Assembly: GCA_003667245.1 (NCBI GenBank) | Contig: RCNN01000074.1 | Coordinates: forward strand, 1 to 64,000 | Length of the DNA stretch: 64,000 bases | Direction of reading: 5' to 3' | Origin: Heterostelium multicystogenum | Lineage: Eukaryota; Evosea; Eumycetozoa; Acytosteliales; Acytosteliaceae | In this document: positions 22,317-35,455 of the stretch, piece by piece | Position numbering within the stretch: the first letter of the stretch is position 1 | How the letters are laid out: every line of letters starts with the position of its first letter | The notes under the pieces: generated by a model | The model's input: only the letters and a program-made list of their open reading frames with translations | What the model was told of the DNA's origin: nothing | Database searches by the model: none | Made by a program: the position numbers and the translations under genes

Positions 22317-23584
22317 TTATTTGTTTCTGCAGAATTGCATCAAAGTGGAGTCTGAGAAGATATCATCTAAGAATCTTTGGTCTTTATGAACGATCGATGA
22401 CAACTTGGAATTAACCATTAGGATTTCATAGAGTATGACATCAAATGCTTTTCTTCCGACGGATGCACCGGATTGTGTTTGGGGTCGAATGGATCTTCAA
22501 TACTGATGTTGCTCTTGTGGTGGTGGTCCAAGTACAATTTCGAAGCTGTTCTAATGTCAGAGTTGATTCCACGTTTGATAGAGATGAGTGAGTTTCTAAA
22601 GTTGAATTTCGAGTAGAATTGGAAGAATCCGTAGAATAGCTGGTAGGTTGTCATCTTGTTGGCTTTTTCAAAGGAGCAATACTGAGGATGCAAGAACTTC
22701 CAGCCGTAGATGCTTTTGATGATTGCATGTGTAGGTGTCTTGGTCTCATCAAAGACCTGGAGAGATGGAAGTACAGGAGGGTTGACGGTTTGGAGGAAGA
22801 ATATCAACATATTGAGCCAGCTGTACGAGGAGAGTGTACCCATTGAGGCATCGTTTATATCTTTTTTGACGACCAGTATTTGATCAGCAGCATCAGTTGC
22901 TTGGCACGTTCATCCATTTCACTGTATGCTTTGAGCAGCAATGAGTTTCCAATGGCCAGCTTGTTGTTGAAACACATATCATAAGAAATATTATACTTGA
23001 GATCAGTGAACTTGATAATCGGTACTCTAGAGAATCGAATGATCTTTTCTAACGAGTAGTTTGGATCTAATAAGAAATTCAATGTTAGATAAGCAATACT
23101 CACAATTGAAAGATTGATAAGGATGGTACTTACTTCTTTTAATACAAACGGCCAGTCTTTTCATTAAATTTTGTCCATTCAAGGTTTGCATGTCTTCTCT
23201 TGAGGTAAAACAAACATCAATGTCGCTGGACTCCAGCTGTACACCATTGACAAAGGAGCCATAGGGATCCAAACCACACTCTGGGAATGACAATTTTACG
23301 TGGCGCTCAAGGTACTTCCAGCTTGCTTCTTTGATAACTATGTTCTTTGCCGACTTTTCATTGTACAGTTTCAAAAGGAGTGATTGTAGAGTAATGTTAT
23401 TGTTGATGTTGATATGGTTGGATGACTGGGATTTACCATTTCCAATTTTAATACCTCTGATGAAAGTTTTGAGTTTTGTTGATATGTCCATTTTAATTTG
23501 CTTTAACTTCTCTCTAATAGTTTGGGTTGTTCTGATCTCTTGAAGCTGGTTGTATTGTAGCAAGTGTTGCTCGATCTCATGCAA
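22317..23584 (-). CDS. Cid1-type nucleotidyltransferase / poly(A)-poly(U) polymerase domain
   Basis: Non-canonical RNA nucleotidyltransferase domain, expected to add A or U residues to RNA 3' ends. The catalytic core reads DPYGSFVNGVQLESSDIDVCF in outline: a GS dipeptide followed by D-x-D (23200-23280). The intron 23067-23133 (GTAAGT donor) joins in phase into NPNYSLEKI, SRVPIIKFTDL, and then LMLLIKYW. After a one-base undercall in the A run at 22862-22867 comes the PAP-associated domain (DINDASMGTLSSYSW). A further break near 22480 leads to GRKAFDVILYEIL and the stop at 22317. There is no ATG in this frame before a Met about 30 codons into the frame, and no AT-rich spacer separates it from the helicase upstream, so it may be the C-terminal half of one fused protein. 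Confidence 0.78.
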
Positions 23585-26500
23585 TACTGAGTCCTGGAAG
23601 ATTGAGATGGTTCGGTGATTTTGGCAACAGGATTGAATGGCATGAGTGAAATGGCCAAACTACCAAAAACAGAAATAAGGTCCATCATATAACCAGACAT
23701 GTCTGGTTGTTTGTTGGCTGGCTGTGAGATAGCTTGATTTAGTTGATTAGCATCTTTTCTTGGTTGCATAAGAGATTGGACCATGAGCTTTTCTTCTTCA
23801 TCCTCATCATCATCTTCTTTTTCTTCCTTTTCATCGTCACTAATCTCATGTATGATTCGATCATCTCGGTCATCGAGGAACTCCTTGATCTCTTCAAACT
23901 CCTTTTCAGTTGGGACAATCAATCCTTCTGGATGAGAAAGATCATATTTCTTTACCTGATCCTCAAGGACATCGATACCCTTGGAGTCAATGGTGATATA
24001 TTTGCCATTTGTAGTCTTGATATAGCGAAGATAAGCACCCCAATTCGGATCTCTCTCTAGTAGATCGGAGTATCCGATAATGTAGATGGCCCTTCTGGCA
24101 CGAGTTATACCGACGTTGATGCGACGTATGTCACTGAGGAAGCCAATCTTCTCACTTCTGACACATGAAAAGATAATGATGTCTTTCTCAGCACCTTGGA
24201 AACCATCTACTGTATTGACTACCACGTCCATCTTTTCATTGAACTGCGCCTTTGCTTCACATAGTTCCTTCTTCTGGAGTTTGTAAGGAGTGATGACACC
24301 AACACTCATTTTCTTTACCTCAGGGTGGTCCTGAACGAGCTTTTTCAACAGCACATAAACCAACCTGATTTCAAGGAGATTCTTGATCGACTTTCCAAAA
24401 GCCTTGGATTCCTGCGATTCTGGTATATGGTAAAAGTTGATTGGTCCATATCTAACGTCATTATAAAACGAGTTGTTGTACATCGATACATTTTCACCAT
24501 CTAATAACTTGGATTTATAGAACTGCTTCGACGGGAAGAATGAGATGGAAGGATGCATACGGTACTGAGTATTAAGAAGGTGGACAGGGAGGTACTCTGA
24601 CAGCCTTTCAAATAGTGACACATCATAGTTGTAACGGCTGGAAATGTCTGAGAATACAGTTGGTGGCAACTGGTTCGGATCACCAATAAGAATGACCTTG
24701 GAAGCAGGGTAAAGGCACAAAGGAATCAGTGTGGAGGGCTCGCATGATTGTGTTGATTCGTCTACAATGATAACAGAGGGAAGTATTCCATTTAAAATAT
24801 ATGCGCCGGCACCAGAGAGTGTTGACAAGATAATACGTGAGTTTTGTATCTTTAATTTCTTGCTTTAAGATCTTCTGTCTGGTTTATACATATTTGATGG
24901 AGGAGTGGATTGATTACATCCAATCGTCCCAAACGTACTAAATTGGGTTTAAAGTTGACATCCGATGTGCTGAACAGTCCATCTTTTAATACTCTAAGTC
25001 CAACTTCATCAACAGCAACATTTGAAGGTGCACAAACCAATATCTTTGACCCAGGAGGCAATATACTATTGAAAATGGACAACAAGCTAATAATAGTTGT
25101 AGTTTTACCAGTTCCAGGTGGACCTATTGAAATAAAAAAGTTAGTAACCTATAGTCCCATAATCAATTTGCACTGATGCATACCTTGGATCAATGTTAAA
25201 TTGTTTTTTGTCATTGACTCGAGAGTTGCATTAAATTGCGAAGTATTCAACAGTCCTTTTAACTTATTCTCAAGCATTATTGGGATGCTGAATCTTTGTG
25301 GAGATACAGCCAGGGACAGAGATGAAGTCACCGATTTTGGTGACAAAATAAGGGGTGCCAATGAGTGACGTACGAATATTTTGATTGCATGCATCTCTCT
25401 TTCGAATGTGACAAAGTTGGAAATCTTTGACATGCGGACAATATCGCCACCTTTTCCTTTGTTCCTCTTTGCGTTGTAGAGTTCATCAACGAACCTGGAT
25501 GTGTGGGGAGCGGTGTTGCTTTCCTCGATCAATATCTGAAGTTGCTGGAATCTTTCGTTCTTTCTTCTGTTTGAACCGACAACCAATCCAAATGCATAGT
25601 GTGTTGTTCCAGCTTTATCGTTGATATGTAACAAAACTAAGTCATGATTGAACAACATCTTGTCTTCACTCGCATATTTGTGCATCAGTCTCAAAGTAAT
25701 ACCTTCGCCATCATCAAGACCACTGATTTCTCCAATTGGATATACATTTGATTCTATCTTCGTGTAGTTGATCTCTCCATTCTCTGTAATAATTCCACCA
25801 TTTGCCTCTATTTCAGAAACAATTTGACACCTGAGCTCTTCAAACATCAAGGGTAGCATATCCACGATGTACTCTCCGTGGGTACGCTCCTCCTTCTCGC
25901 AGAAAGGCACCAAATTGTGTGCCAAGAATGCCACCCTTGTAGGCACACACAACAAAAAATATACTAAAGATCTCATCAAGCTTAATATAGAACATTGGCA
26001 TTAGAAGATTATTTTAATCCAAACTCCTGATTAGCTATAAACGTACACTCTTTCCGTAAATACTAACATAGTCTGTCTGGGCTTGGAAGGGCTTCAGTGG
26101 AAGCTTGGCAGCGATTGGATTCTTGCTATTTCCTTTCATCTTTTCCTTACTGTATTTTTTCTTCTTCTTTTGGAGGGGAGTAGGAAGCAAGCTTTTGCGG
26201 AGCATTTTCAACTCTTCAAGTTGAGTTTCCCATGCTTTAATTTCTTCTTCCCGCTCTTTTATCTGTTTTTGGAAATCTTTGTTCAATTTATTCATGCATT
26301 GGTACTATTTGGATGATTGCTCGGATATTCTTCAGTTTCTTCAAATAGTTTAATTTGATATTTTCCAAGAAGTTTTTACCTCTGGCAATTTTTGCATAAA
26401 GAGGACTCATTTGCTTTCTTACATCTTTTGAAGTTAGAGCTCCATTGGCAGCCGATGTTGGTGGAGTTGATGGTTTAGGTTGTTGTGAAATTGGTGCTGG

Positions 26501-26869
26501 CTGAGGTGGTGTCTTTGGTAATGGTTGGGGTGGATTTGTCTTTGGTGGTATAGGTTGTATCTTTGGTGCTGGCTGAGGTGGATTTACCTTTTGTGGTACT
26601 GGTATGAGAATCAAAATTTGTAATTCCTTTTTCAAAAGTAATCTTTTATTCAAGATTTCTTTTATTCTCAGTTGCAGATTTACGATTTTCTGATTCAACT
26701 TTTGGACATTTAGGTTATCATCCGTTGATTTGTTAGGTTTAGAAGTAATTACTTTCTTTTGTCTTCGGCAATCATACATCATATTTTGAGTGTCAAATAC
26801 ATCTTTCCCCAGTATATCTATCTCTTTTTTAAGTTCTCTCTCTCTTGTTGAAATGGTTGATGATACCAT
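23503..26869 (-). CDS. Superfamily 1 (UPF1/Sen1/SMBP2-like) RNA helicase
   Basis: The N-terminal part (26288-26869, ATG at 26869) is a Lys/Glu coiled coil, followed by a Pro/Gln-rich linker and a second coiled coil (26035-26295). The helicase core starts in the frame 25149-25979. The intron 25124-25183 precedes Walker A (GPPGTGKTTTI), then VCAPSNVAVDEV (motif Ia), VIIVDESTQSCEP (motif II), LIGDPNQLPP (III), LLNTQYRMHP (IV), VNTVDGFQGAEKD (V) and NVGITRARRA (VI). This is a complete SF1B helicase set. An acidic, Glu/Asp-rich tail follows. Frame breaks lie near 24850 and 26290. The C-terminal frame overlaps the start of the nucleotidyltransferase frame with no intergenic DNA, which suggests a single helicase-nucleotidyltransferase polypeptide interrupted by a sequence indel. 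Confidence 0.85.
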
Positions 26870-27148
26870 TTTCGAATACACTTATATATAGAATTTAAGT
26901 TGAGTGATATTATTACTATCAAATCACTTTTTTTACAAATGAATTTTCTTTACCAAGACAATCAATGATCACTTTTCACTAATTCAACAAATATTGATTT
27001 ATTTGATTTATTTTTATTTTAGACAAGCGATGATTGAGATTTGCAAAAAATTAAATTTTTGAGTCCTACATATTCAGACTGATTTGGTGGTTGGTCCTTC
27101 TACAACCACTTTATTTTACAAATGGATTTGGCACCCTATCATTTACTA

Positions 27149-30100
27149 TTAGGATATATTTCTTTTTCTCAATTTATATGTTATTACATCTCTCATTCTT
27201 CTTCCTTGAAGTCTTCGTTTTACTAAATATACAACTACTAAAGCCAATGTTATTGCTCCGACAACACTGCATACTACAATCACGGGAATTTTCCAGCTGT
27301 CTTTGGACTTGCTACTGCCACCACAGGTAAGCTCTTTGTCTTGGCCGGTGAGGAGAAGTGAATAGTTGGGGTCGATGACACAGAAAGTAGTGAATGATGG
27401 CGACTTCACCGAAGTGAGTAGGTTGTATTCACCCTTGGTATCGAGCTGCTTGTAGAGCGGATCATCTTGTTTGAGCTGATACACGACACTCTTAGTGATT
27501 CTTGATTCGAGAATGAGACGGCTTGCAAACTTTGCTTGGAGGATGGTGTTGGAGGTCTTCACTTGGTAATAGGTAAGTGCTTGTTGTGCGTCGGGTTGCT
27601 CGACAGAGTTGTCACAAAGTGATTTTTCCGGGTTGGAGGCTGAGGCTTTTGTTTGATAAATGATCTCTAGTGTGTTGAGAGGGGAAATAAAACTCCATTG
27701 GGAGATGTTCACTGTGAATTTGACGCTGTTGGCATCAAGTAAAATAGTCTCGCCTGCGAATGTGTGGTTGGTTGCATTTACGATGACGTCAACCTCTAAT
27801 TCGATACGACAACTGTTATCTTTGAAAGTGCCAATGTAAAAACCTTTCGATGGTTGAACATAATTGATATCTTTCATTGAAACTTGATTCTGAACTTGTC
27901 CTTCGTCATTGATTTCTCTGATGTGATAGAGTCCAATGCTGAAATCCAGTGAGGAAGCACTCAGGATAGCAGTTCCATTGCTGGTGGTGACTGGTGGATT
28001 TGGAGGTGGCTGATTTGGCACCACTTGAAGGGAGCAGTCTCTAAGTGTCCAACTAGGTTGGCATGTACAGGTTCCAGTCAATAGGTCACAGGCACCATGA
28101 TTCGAGCAGTTTCCTGGACACTCAACATCGGTAATATAATAGAAAATCTGTCTAGAAACAACCAAGAGTTGTGAAGAAAAAGCTCTAATTTCAATGGGGA
28201 GAGCGTCACCTTTTGAGTTGATTGGGACCGAAGCCATAAAGAAACACGAAACAGTTTTATCATTTAGGTAAAACACTGGATCACAGTCTACTCCACCTAT
28301 TTTTACAGAAAGGAGATCATTATAAAATCCAGATCCAATCAATGTTACATTTCCAGATTGTCCAAATTTCATTGATTGATATGAATCCAATTTGAAATGG
28401 TCTGGAAGATTGGTGTAAGACATATCATTTGATTTTCTACCATTGACATAGAGGTTTAAGTAATACTGTCTATCACCAGCCGGCATTTTAATGAGCAACA
28501 TGTCATTATAGATCTCTTTGATTTCAATGACTGATTGTGAGATTTGATCGAATAGTGTGATGTTTGCCGCAGTGGATATCACCGTTAGCAAAGTGATTTT
28601 GAGATATCCATCTACCTTTGATGTAGCGTTGGTTAAATAGTCTGTTTCTAACTCGGGCTTCTCATAAACAACGAAAGGCTCACTTTCAAAAGTTGTTCTG
28701 ACAACGATTGAGGAAATTAGATTCTCAGGTGGGACTACTACAATATAAGTTGTAGAATTGAGTACAGAAGATTGCAAAATCTGCTCTCCCATTAAAATCT
28801 GATGATTAGGTTGGAAATTATATCCTGTGATTGTGACGTCTGTAGTAAGACCACTTGTTGCATAGGGTGACACCTGAGTAATAATTGGAATTGGATCAAG
28901 AGGAGTAGCCTGTACGCCATCAATAGTTATGTTACAAGCACTTAGTACGTTACTCGGATCCATTGTTATCAGCTTTGATTGAGTGTTCCTTGTGTATTAT
29001 CAATTTGAACATTGGGATTGCTACCTGCAGGAACCTCCACTTTTATCTCACTGAAATATGAGCCATAACCATGAAATTGGATGGTGTATTGTCCATTATT
29101 CGAGTCAAGAACTCTATACTTGGGCTTGATAGGATTATAATATTTCAAAAGAGTTGAATATGAGGAGGTCGCTTCACTCAGCTGTTTACTATTAATGTCG
29201 AGCTGGAATACACTGCCTTCTGTCCATGGACCATTCAGATTGGTAATGGTGTAAGGAATAACAGAACCATTATTCGGGCCTGTATTATACACAAAAGAAT
29301 TATTGGAACTCTTCCATGTGAATCCCTGAGCAAAGTTGCTTGGGAAATCAGAATGATAAATAAGCTTAACTTGGTTGAACTCTTCGTCACTAGTAATAGT
29401 TCCAATATATGCGTTGAAAGTTCCAATTTGTGTTATTTTAGAGGCCAATATCTCTGAATTGGCAAAAGTAGAATTCATTGAAATGATATGATAAAACAAT
29501 AAGGTTGTTTTTGAATCTATTATATTTCCACAACAAAGTTAGTAGTGATCATTGTAATTCAACCTCTATACTTACAATATGGTAAGCTATATACTGTTGT
29601 ATTGATTTGCAAAACTGTTATTGTCATTGGAAAGTAGGTAGCTGGCTGTGTGTCGAGAATGCACGAAATTGCAAATTTATCCAATTTGGAAACACTCAAA
29701 CATTGCTGGGATCCCAAAGAAACTTTAATAGAACTTCCATCACTTCCAAAGTTGTCACCTACAATCGTTACGACTAAACCTGTATTTGAAAAATAGAGTG
29801 GTCGAGGTGCTGTTGATTGAAGTGGTTAGTCGGCTAGATGGTATCTATTATGAAAGTGATGACATACGTTCAAAAAATATAGTTATATTACTGACAATAT
29901 TCTCGTTATCGGATGTATTATAGGATGAAATGAAATCCCGCCATCCATATCCACTCGATATCTGATAGCTATACTGGGTCATTGACGTATTTTCTGGAAA
30001 AAGGAAGTGTTGAACTTAAATAGAAAATATTTGGTCTTGTAGCTGGATAGTCATCGGAACTGTCAATGTCAAAGAGCAAATTGATTTCTCCTCCACGTGT

Positions 30101-30689
30101 TGGAATCGTGTTGGTTTGGAGAATGTTAGCTTTTGTTAGACTATGGTTCAACGACTGACAGATGTAAGGCAGAGCGTTGGTGGAAGCCTCAGCATAATAG
30201 GCAAAATTGGATGCGGCATTTCCTTCGACGGAAACGGAAGTATCAAAAGTAGTTGGGTAAGCAACGCCGGATTTGGCTGAAAAGTAGCATGCAGTCTTAC
30301 AGGATTGCGACACAACGTCGTAGAACTCCATACCAAGATAATGGGTGCCAGAGTATTTAAAAGTGGTGGAGCCAGCAGTACGAATTCCATTGATCCATGT
30401 ACGATTTATAAAAAATCCGTTCTCTGCCATCTCTACCAACTCCTTGAGGTTTGGTGTTGCTAGCCATCCGCCATCACCTATACAAGCATTGAGAGCCTCA
30501 TCATAAGTCTTATCATCATAGTTCAATTCAAAAATACGGTCTCCAATATATATTGTTTCTACTAGAAACATCAAGTTGTGGGACAGGAGGTAGTGTAACC
30601 TGATTGTCATCATCAGCTTTGTAAGCCAAAACAAAGCAGCAAAGCAGCACTATTTCCAATGACAACCAAATAAACCTATTTCCTGCCAT
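27149..30689 (-). CDS. Cell-surface C-type-lectin/IPT/EGF transmembrane protein 3
   Basis: Third paralogue, separated from the first two by the helicase gene. The ATG at 30689 gives a signal peptide (EIVLLCCFVLA). A C-type-lectin-like domain follows (YDEALNACIGDGGWLATPNL, 30150-30560), and a second lectin-like block around 28969-29499 (AYIGTITSDEEFNQVK). A long frame, 27149-28963, holds three or more IPT repeats (VTITGYNFQPNHQI; NVTLIGSGFYNDLLSV), one EGF module (CPGNCSNHGACD, CTCQPSWTLRDCS) and the shared membrane-proximal domain (LYHIREINDEG; FASRLILESRITKS). It ends in the transmembrane helix SWKIPVIVVCSVVGAITLA with a basic cytoplasmic tail. This is the best preserved copy: more than 600 codons are uninterrupted. 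It is probably an adhesion or recognition receptor; the ligand is unknown. Confidence 0.78.
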
Positions 30690-31626
30690 TATCCTAAATA
30701 AATCTGGATATATTTATATATAACTATATTACAAAGTTTCTGTGTTATATCTATCAATTATTTATATATATTTGCGAAACTCTTTAGAATGAATGATTAA
30801 TTGGTTGATTGATTGTAAGGGTGTAGCCCCCACTATTTTTTAAACTAAAATAAACCACCCACCATCTAGACTCAAGGTTCTTCACAAATTTTTGTAAATC
30901 TTTTTGTTTTTTTTGTTGGGGATATTTTTTTAAGGAAAAACCATGAAAAGCCCCCTTTGATTATTATTTTACAAAACACAAATATGAGATCCTTTTTATT
31001 TATTTTGAAAAACACACGATTGTGATCATGTGATTTCCAAGTTTGCATTTATAACCATCTTTAGAACTTAGAGTGTCAAACATAGATGTCAAATTAATCA
31101 AAATAATATCGATATATTTAAACAAAAGAAGAACCTCTCCAGTTTTAAGGATTCTTTTTTTTGATTTCCCTTGTCACTCTGACATCTGTCATCTAACCTG
31201 TCACAACAAAATATTGTCAATAACATATATTTACCTTGTTATTTGGTGAAAGGGAACCAAATAATTAAACAATAAAATTATAGCAACATTATTGGGTCAT
31301 TATGACATCTATCATCACTTATTAATTCCTTATAAGAAATGTGGGAAGTTAATAATCAATTTTACAAACATAGGTCTAGTTTGATAGTGAACCCTATTAT
31401 GAACAATGATCACTCTTAGTATTCTCTTTTTTTTTTCCTTTAAAAAAAAAGGAGGCAAATTTAAAATTTGAACATCCAAAACAAATATGCATTTTGGACA
31501 GCAAAATTAACACTTTACATCATACTACATGATTAATAGAGAGTGATCAAAGTAGATTAATCAATCTGTGGTGTACTGACTGACTGACTGATTTGATGAT
31601 CTATCTAGTGATCGATCTCATCGATT
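30690..31626. other. AT-rich divergent intergenic region
   Basis: This separates two divergent genes (lectin/IPT/EGF gene 3 on minus, coiled-coil gene on plus) and so should hold both promoters. It contains long T and A runs and three scattered TGACATCT/ATGACATCTATCATC-like words (about 31175-31310). No coding region was found. Confidence 0.5.
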
Positions 31627-34600
31627 ATGTTACCAAATAACAATATTGTTTATAATAACAGCAGTTACTATTACACCCCATACCAAAATCAAAGATTGAA
31701 CAACAGCAATAATAGTAACTTTGAAAACAACTCTGCTGCTGCCATAGGCACCACTGCTTCAAAGAGCCATAATCATACTATCGATGATAGCACAGCAATG
31801 AACAACAGCAACCAGAGTAGAGCCACCAGCAGTCACGTATCATTTAGTAATAATAATAGTAGCAGTATCATGGATGATATATCTCTTACTCCAATTAGAA
31901 ACAACAATAGAAACAATAGTAATAATGTAGCACCATCACCTACCAATGACACTATACCAACTACAACAACCACAACAACCTCGGCGTCTTCATCATCGTC
32001 GACCTCAAAACCACAATCTTCTCCAAGTTTGTTTGATAGAATTCTATCGTCACATCACAACAACAACACAAGCACCACTCATAACAATAGCTACAGATCA
32101 TCGACTCTTCACAATATGTCACAGCCAAACATCCCTGGTCAGGTGATCTTGGAAGAGCTGATATCGGACGAAGAGGACACTCAATATCCACAAACTCCGT
32201 TCTCAAGATACAACCAACAGTTGCCACAAAATGGCTCAGCATCATACATGGATAACGACTCGCCCTTAACACCCTCCAGTTCAAAACAAACAAAACCCAG
32301 ACGCTGGAGATTGGTACCTGCTCATTGTACCTGCATAATAGTAAGTTCTGGTTTTATTATTCCAATCCAATACATTCCAATCTATTGGATGTTTAAGTTT
32401 TGGATAAAACACATACTAATGATTATTTATCCAACATGATAGCATGATAATGAAGATGGTAAACAACAGCATGACATTCAACTGTAATACACAAACACAG
32501 CAAAATACAAATATAAATACAACACCAAGACAACAACCTGGATCCTCTACCGCAGCATCAGCAGCATTTTGGACAATCATCATCTTCTACTTCGACATCT
32601 AGCTATACACCAGTCACACCTATTTCGGCTTCCAAAGCCACCTATTATGACACCAAATACTATCAACAACAGAACCAACAACTACCACAATCAAGTTTTG
32701 CAACAACAATTACGCTCCATACACGAAAACATGTCCCCAAATAGACAGCTACCGACACCATTAACTCCATCTTCAAATCGTGCAAGCAACAGTCCGAGAA
32801 AGAGACCAGACTATAATGTCTACTCCAGTGGAAACTATGCCCAGGAACTGAATATGTTGAAGATGGAATCAAAGTCACTGGAAGAAGATTTCGACAACAT
32901 GGAGAAATTTTTTACTCCAAAGCCTAGTCTCTATAGTAGCTTTAATAGTAATCACCAACAACAAAATCAACACTTAACTTCAAAATTCTATCACTCCACA
33001 ACAGCAACACCATCAAACTCCCATCATCCACAACCACCTCCATCATTGAATAGTACTAGCAAGAGTAACTATGCTGGATACAATACTGATGATGACTATG
33101 AGAATAACATTACAACGTCAAGCGCTTGAACAAGAGATCCATGGTACCCAGCAAACACTTGCCAGCATGATCGACCACCTCAAGTCCAAGTTGAATAAGG
33201 CTGAAAATGCTTTGAGGTTAGCAGAATCACGATGCGAAAAAATCGAAGAGAACTCGAGATCACTTTCACAGGCCAACAATGAGCTTCAGTCCAGAATCTA
33301 CCAGATAACCAATGAAAGAGACAGACTTGTCAACAACGCTCAGATATCCATTGATTCCAAGGAGCTTGTCAATGAAAATACAAGACTCAAGCATATCATT
33401 GATGATCTCGAAAGGACCATCGCTGACAAGAGCGTCGACAACGAAGTAATATCAGACTTGGTTCAGGAGATAGCTCAACTCTCGGCCGTTGTTGATCAGA
33501 AACTCACTGAATCCGATCAAAAAGACGAATCTATCGTTGAGAAGAGAGTTGAACTTGCTACCCTCACTGAAAGACTTAGAAACATGCAAGAGGAACATTC
33601 CAACCAGGCAAAAGTGGAGCTACTATTACAGGATCTTGTCACCTTGAGACAACAGAACGAGGAGCTTGATCGTATGGCATATTCAAAGATCGAAGAAGAG
33701 CGCTCCAAATCTCGACAGTCTGATTCTCAAAGACGCCATGCTGAGACAAAGTTGCAGCAAATCACTATTGAATTGGATGAGCTCAAGAGAGCCTATGAAA
33801 ATCTGAAGCAAGAGCGTGAGCAAAGAATTATCCACGAGAATCAGGTTCATCTACTTCGTGAGACTATCGAGCGAATAACGAAAAATGCTTCAGCCGAAAA
33901 AGAGGAGTTGTCACAAGTTAAAATGCAGGTCCAAGAGCAGAATGTACAGTTGTCTAGCAAACAGGCCACCATTGACGATCTCCAAATGATGCTGGATCTG
34001 CTCATGGCTGAGAATGACGATATGAAAGAGCGACTTTCAAAAGTACATGTAGTCATTGAGGACTCTCCAAGAGTGCAACTTACCGACGAGCAAATTAAAG
34101 TGTTGACACCATCACGCGTACGAAGAACTACATATGATTCGTTATACCAAAGTCTTAGAAGTTCATCTGGACCCAAATCAACAACCACAACAACAATGTC
34201 ATCATCATATTCTGGATACTCCAGTATCTACAATCCATATCAAGGTCAAAATCATAATCAAAAAATCAATCAACCTTTCCAGGCTCCAACACACAAATTA
34301 GAGACAAATCAAATCAGTTCATCTGATATCAACAACGTTGGAACAAACCTAAATGAAGATAGTGACAGTGACATTGACAGTTATATCAATCGACAAGAAC
34401 TGAAAGAAGAAGATCTTGAAACCCATACTACAACCAAAAGTGACAATTATGAAGACTTAGTGCCATCTAATACAGTACAAGAGATTGAAAATGAAGAAAA
34501 TCAAAATGATGAAGAAAATCAAAATGAGAATGATAGCTTAGAAGATGATGTGGAAATTGAAGAGAATCAAGACAAATATGAAGAGATCGAAAATGAAGAT

Positions 34601-35455
34601 AATCAAAATAAGGATGATAATGATGAGGAAATTGAAATGGAGGATCTTAAATCAAAAGTAGATGAAGTGATTGACGACATTGCAAAAGTGCAATTGAATA
34701 AGGAGAATGAACCAATCAACAATATTGATAAGACTTCACATGCTCCAATGGATATTACAAATCCAGTATTGAAGCAGACTCTCGACTTTCTAGGAATACT
34801 TGATAAGGATTCAAAATCATCCACTGAACTGTATAAATCAAATCCCTCTGAGTCATCAAATCAATTGATGGTGAACAATAGATTTAGATCCTTAAATGAA
34901 AAAGAAAAGAAGACTCCTGTATCCCAAACGAAACTTCAATTGCGTTATACCTCGGGTGAGCTTTGTGGTATGTAGTTTTATCTGTATTAATATCTTTTTA
35001 TTATTGTTAAGAATACAGACAGGAAACTTGTTGATCAGACCCAATCGATCAACTTTTTGTTATCTGATTAAACTTGTATTCTCACAAATACTAAAAACAA
35101 CGAGTTTTATCTGTGCAGTGATATTCCACTTACTAATAATTTTATTCCACTACCAGTCAGAGTAGGAGGGGGATACGAAAAAATAGAAGACTTTTTGGCA
35201 AAAACAAAGAATATCAAGGTTCTAAAAGATGGCAAACCTGCTTCCAATGATGACTTATGTAAGTTCTATTTAGGTGTGTTTTGGTATTACGCATTCTCAT
35301 ACAATCTACAAACTTACCCAAATATAGTGAAAGAAATTAACCGTGCTAAAGAGCTGTTGAATGACAGCAACAATATCAAAGTGGCAGGACTGCCTGATAT
35401 GACATTCATCCGTAGTGGATCAGAAAGGGTGCTGCACATACAATCTACAAAATAA
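31627..35455 (+). CDS. Asn/Ser-rich coiled-coil protein with C-terminal GAS2-related (GAR) domain
   Basis: The N-terminus (31627-32340) is Asn/Ser/Thr-rich and disordered, and includes SPLTPSS-type motifs. An intron (GTAAGT at 32341, ending near 32439) follows, then more low-complexity sequence (to about 33110, with frame breaks). A continuous coiled coil of roughly 340 residues runs from about 33125 to 34110 (heptad-rich, for example LRETIERITKNASAEKEELS), followed by an acidic Asn/Glu tail. After an intron beginning near 34965 the frame reads VRVGGGYEKIEDFLAKT (35156-35206), the signature end of the GAR microtubule-binding domain. A last intron (35259-35327) joins in phase to the stop at 35455. 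The combination suggests a microtubule-linked cytoskeletal protein. The exact exons between 34970 and 35155 are not resolved. Confidence 0.7.
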
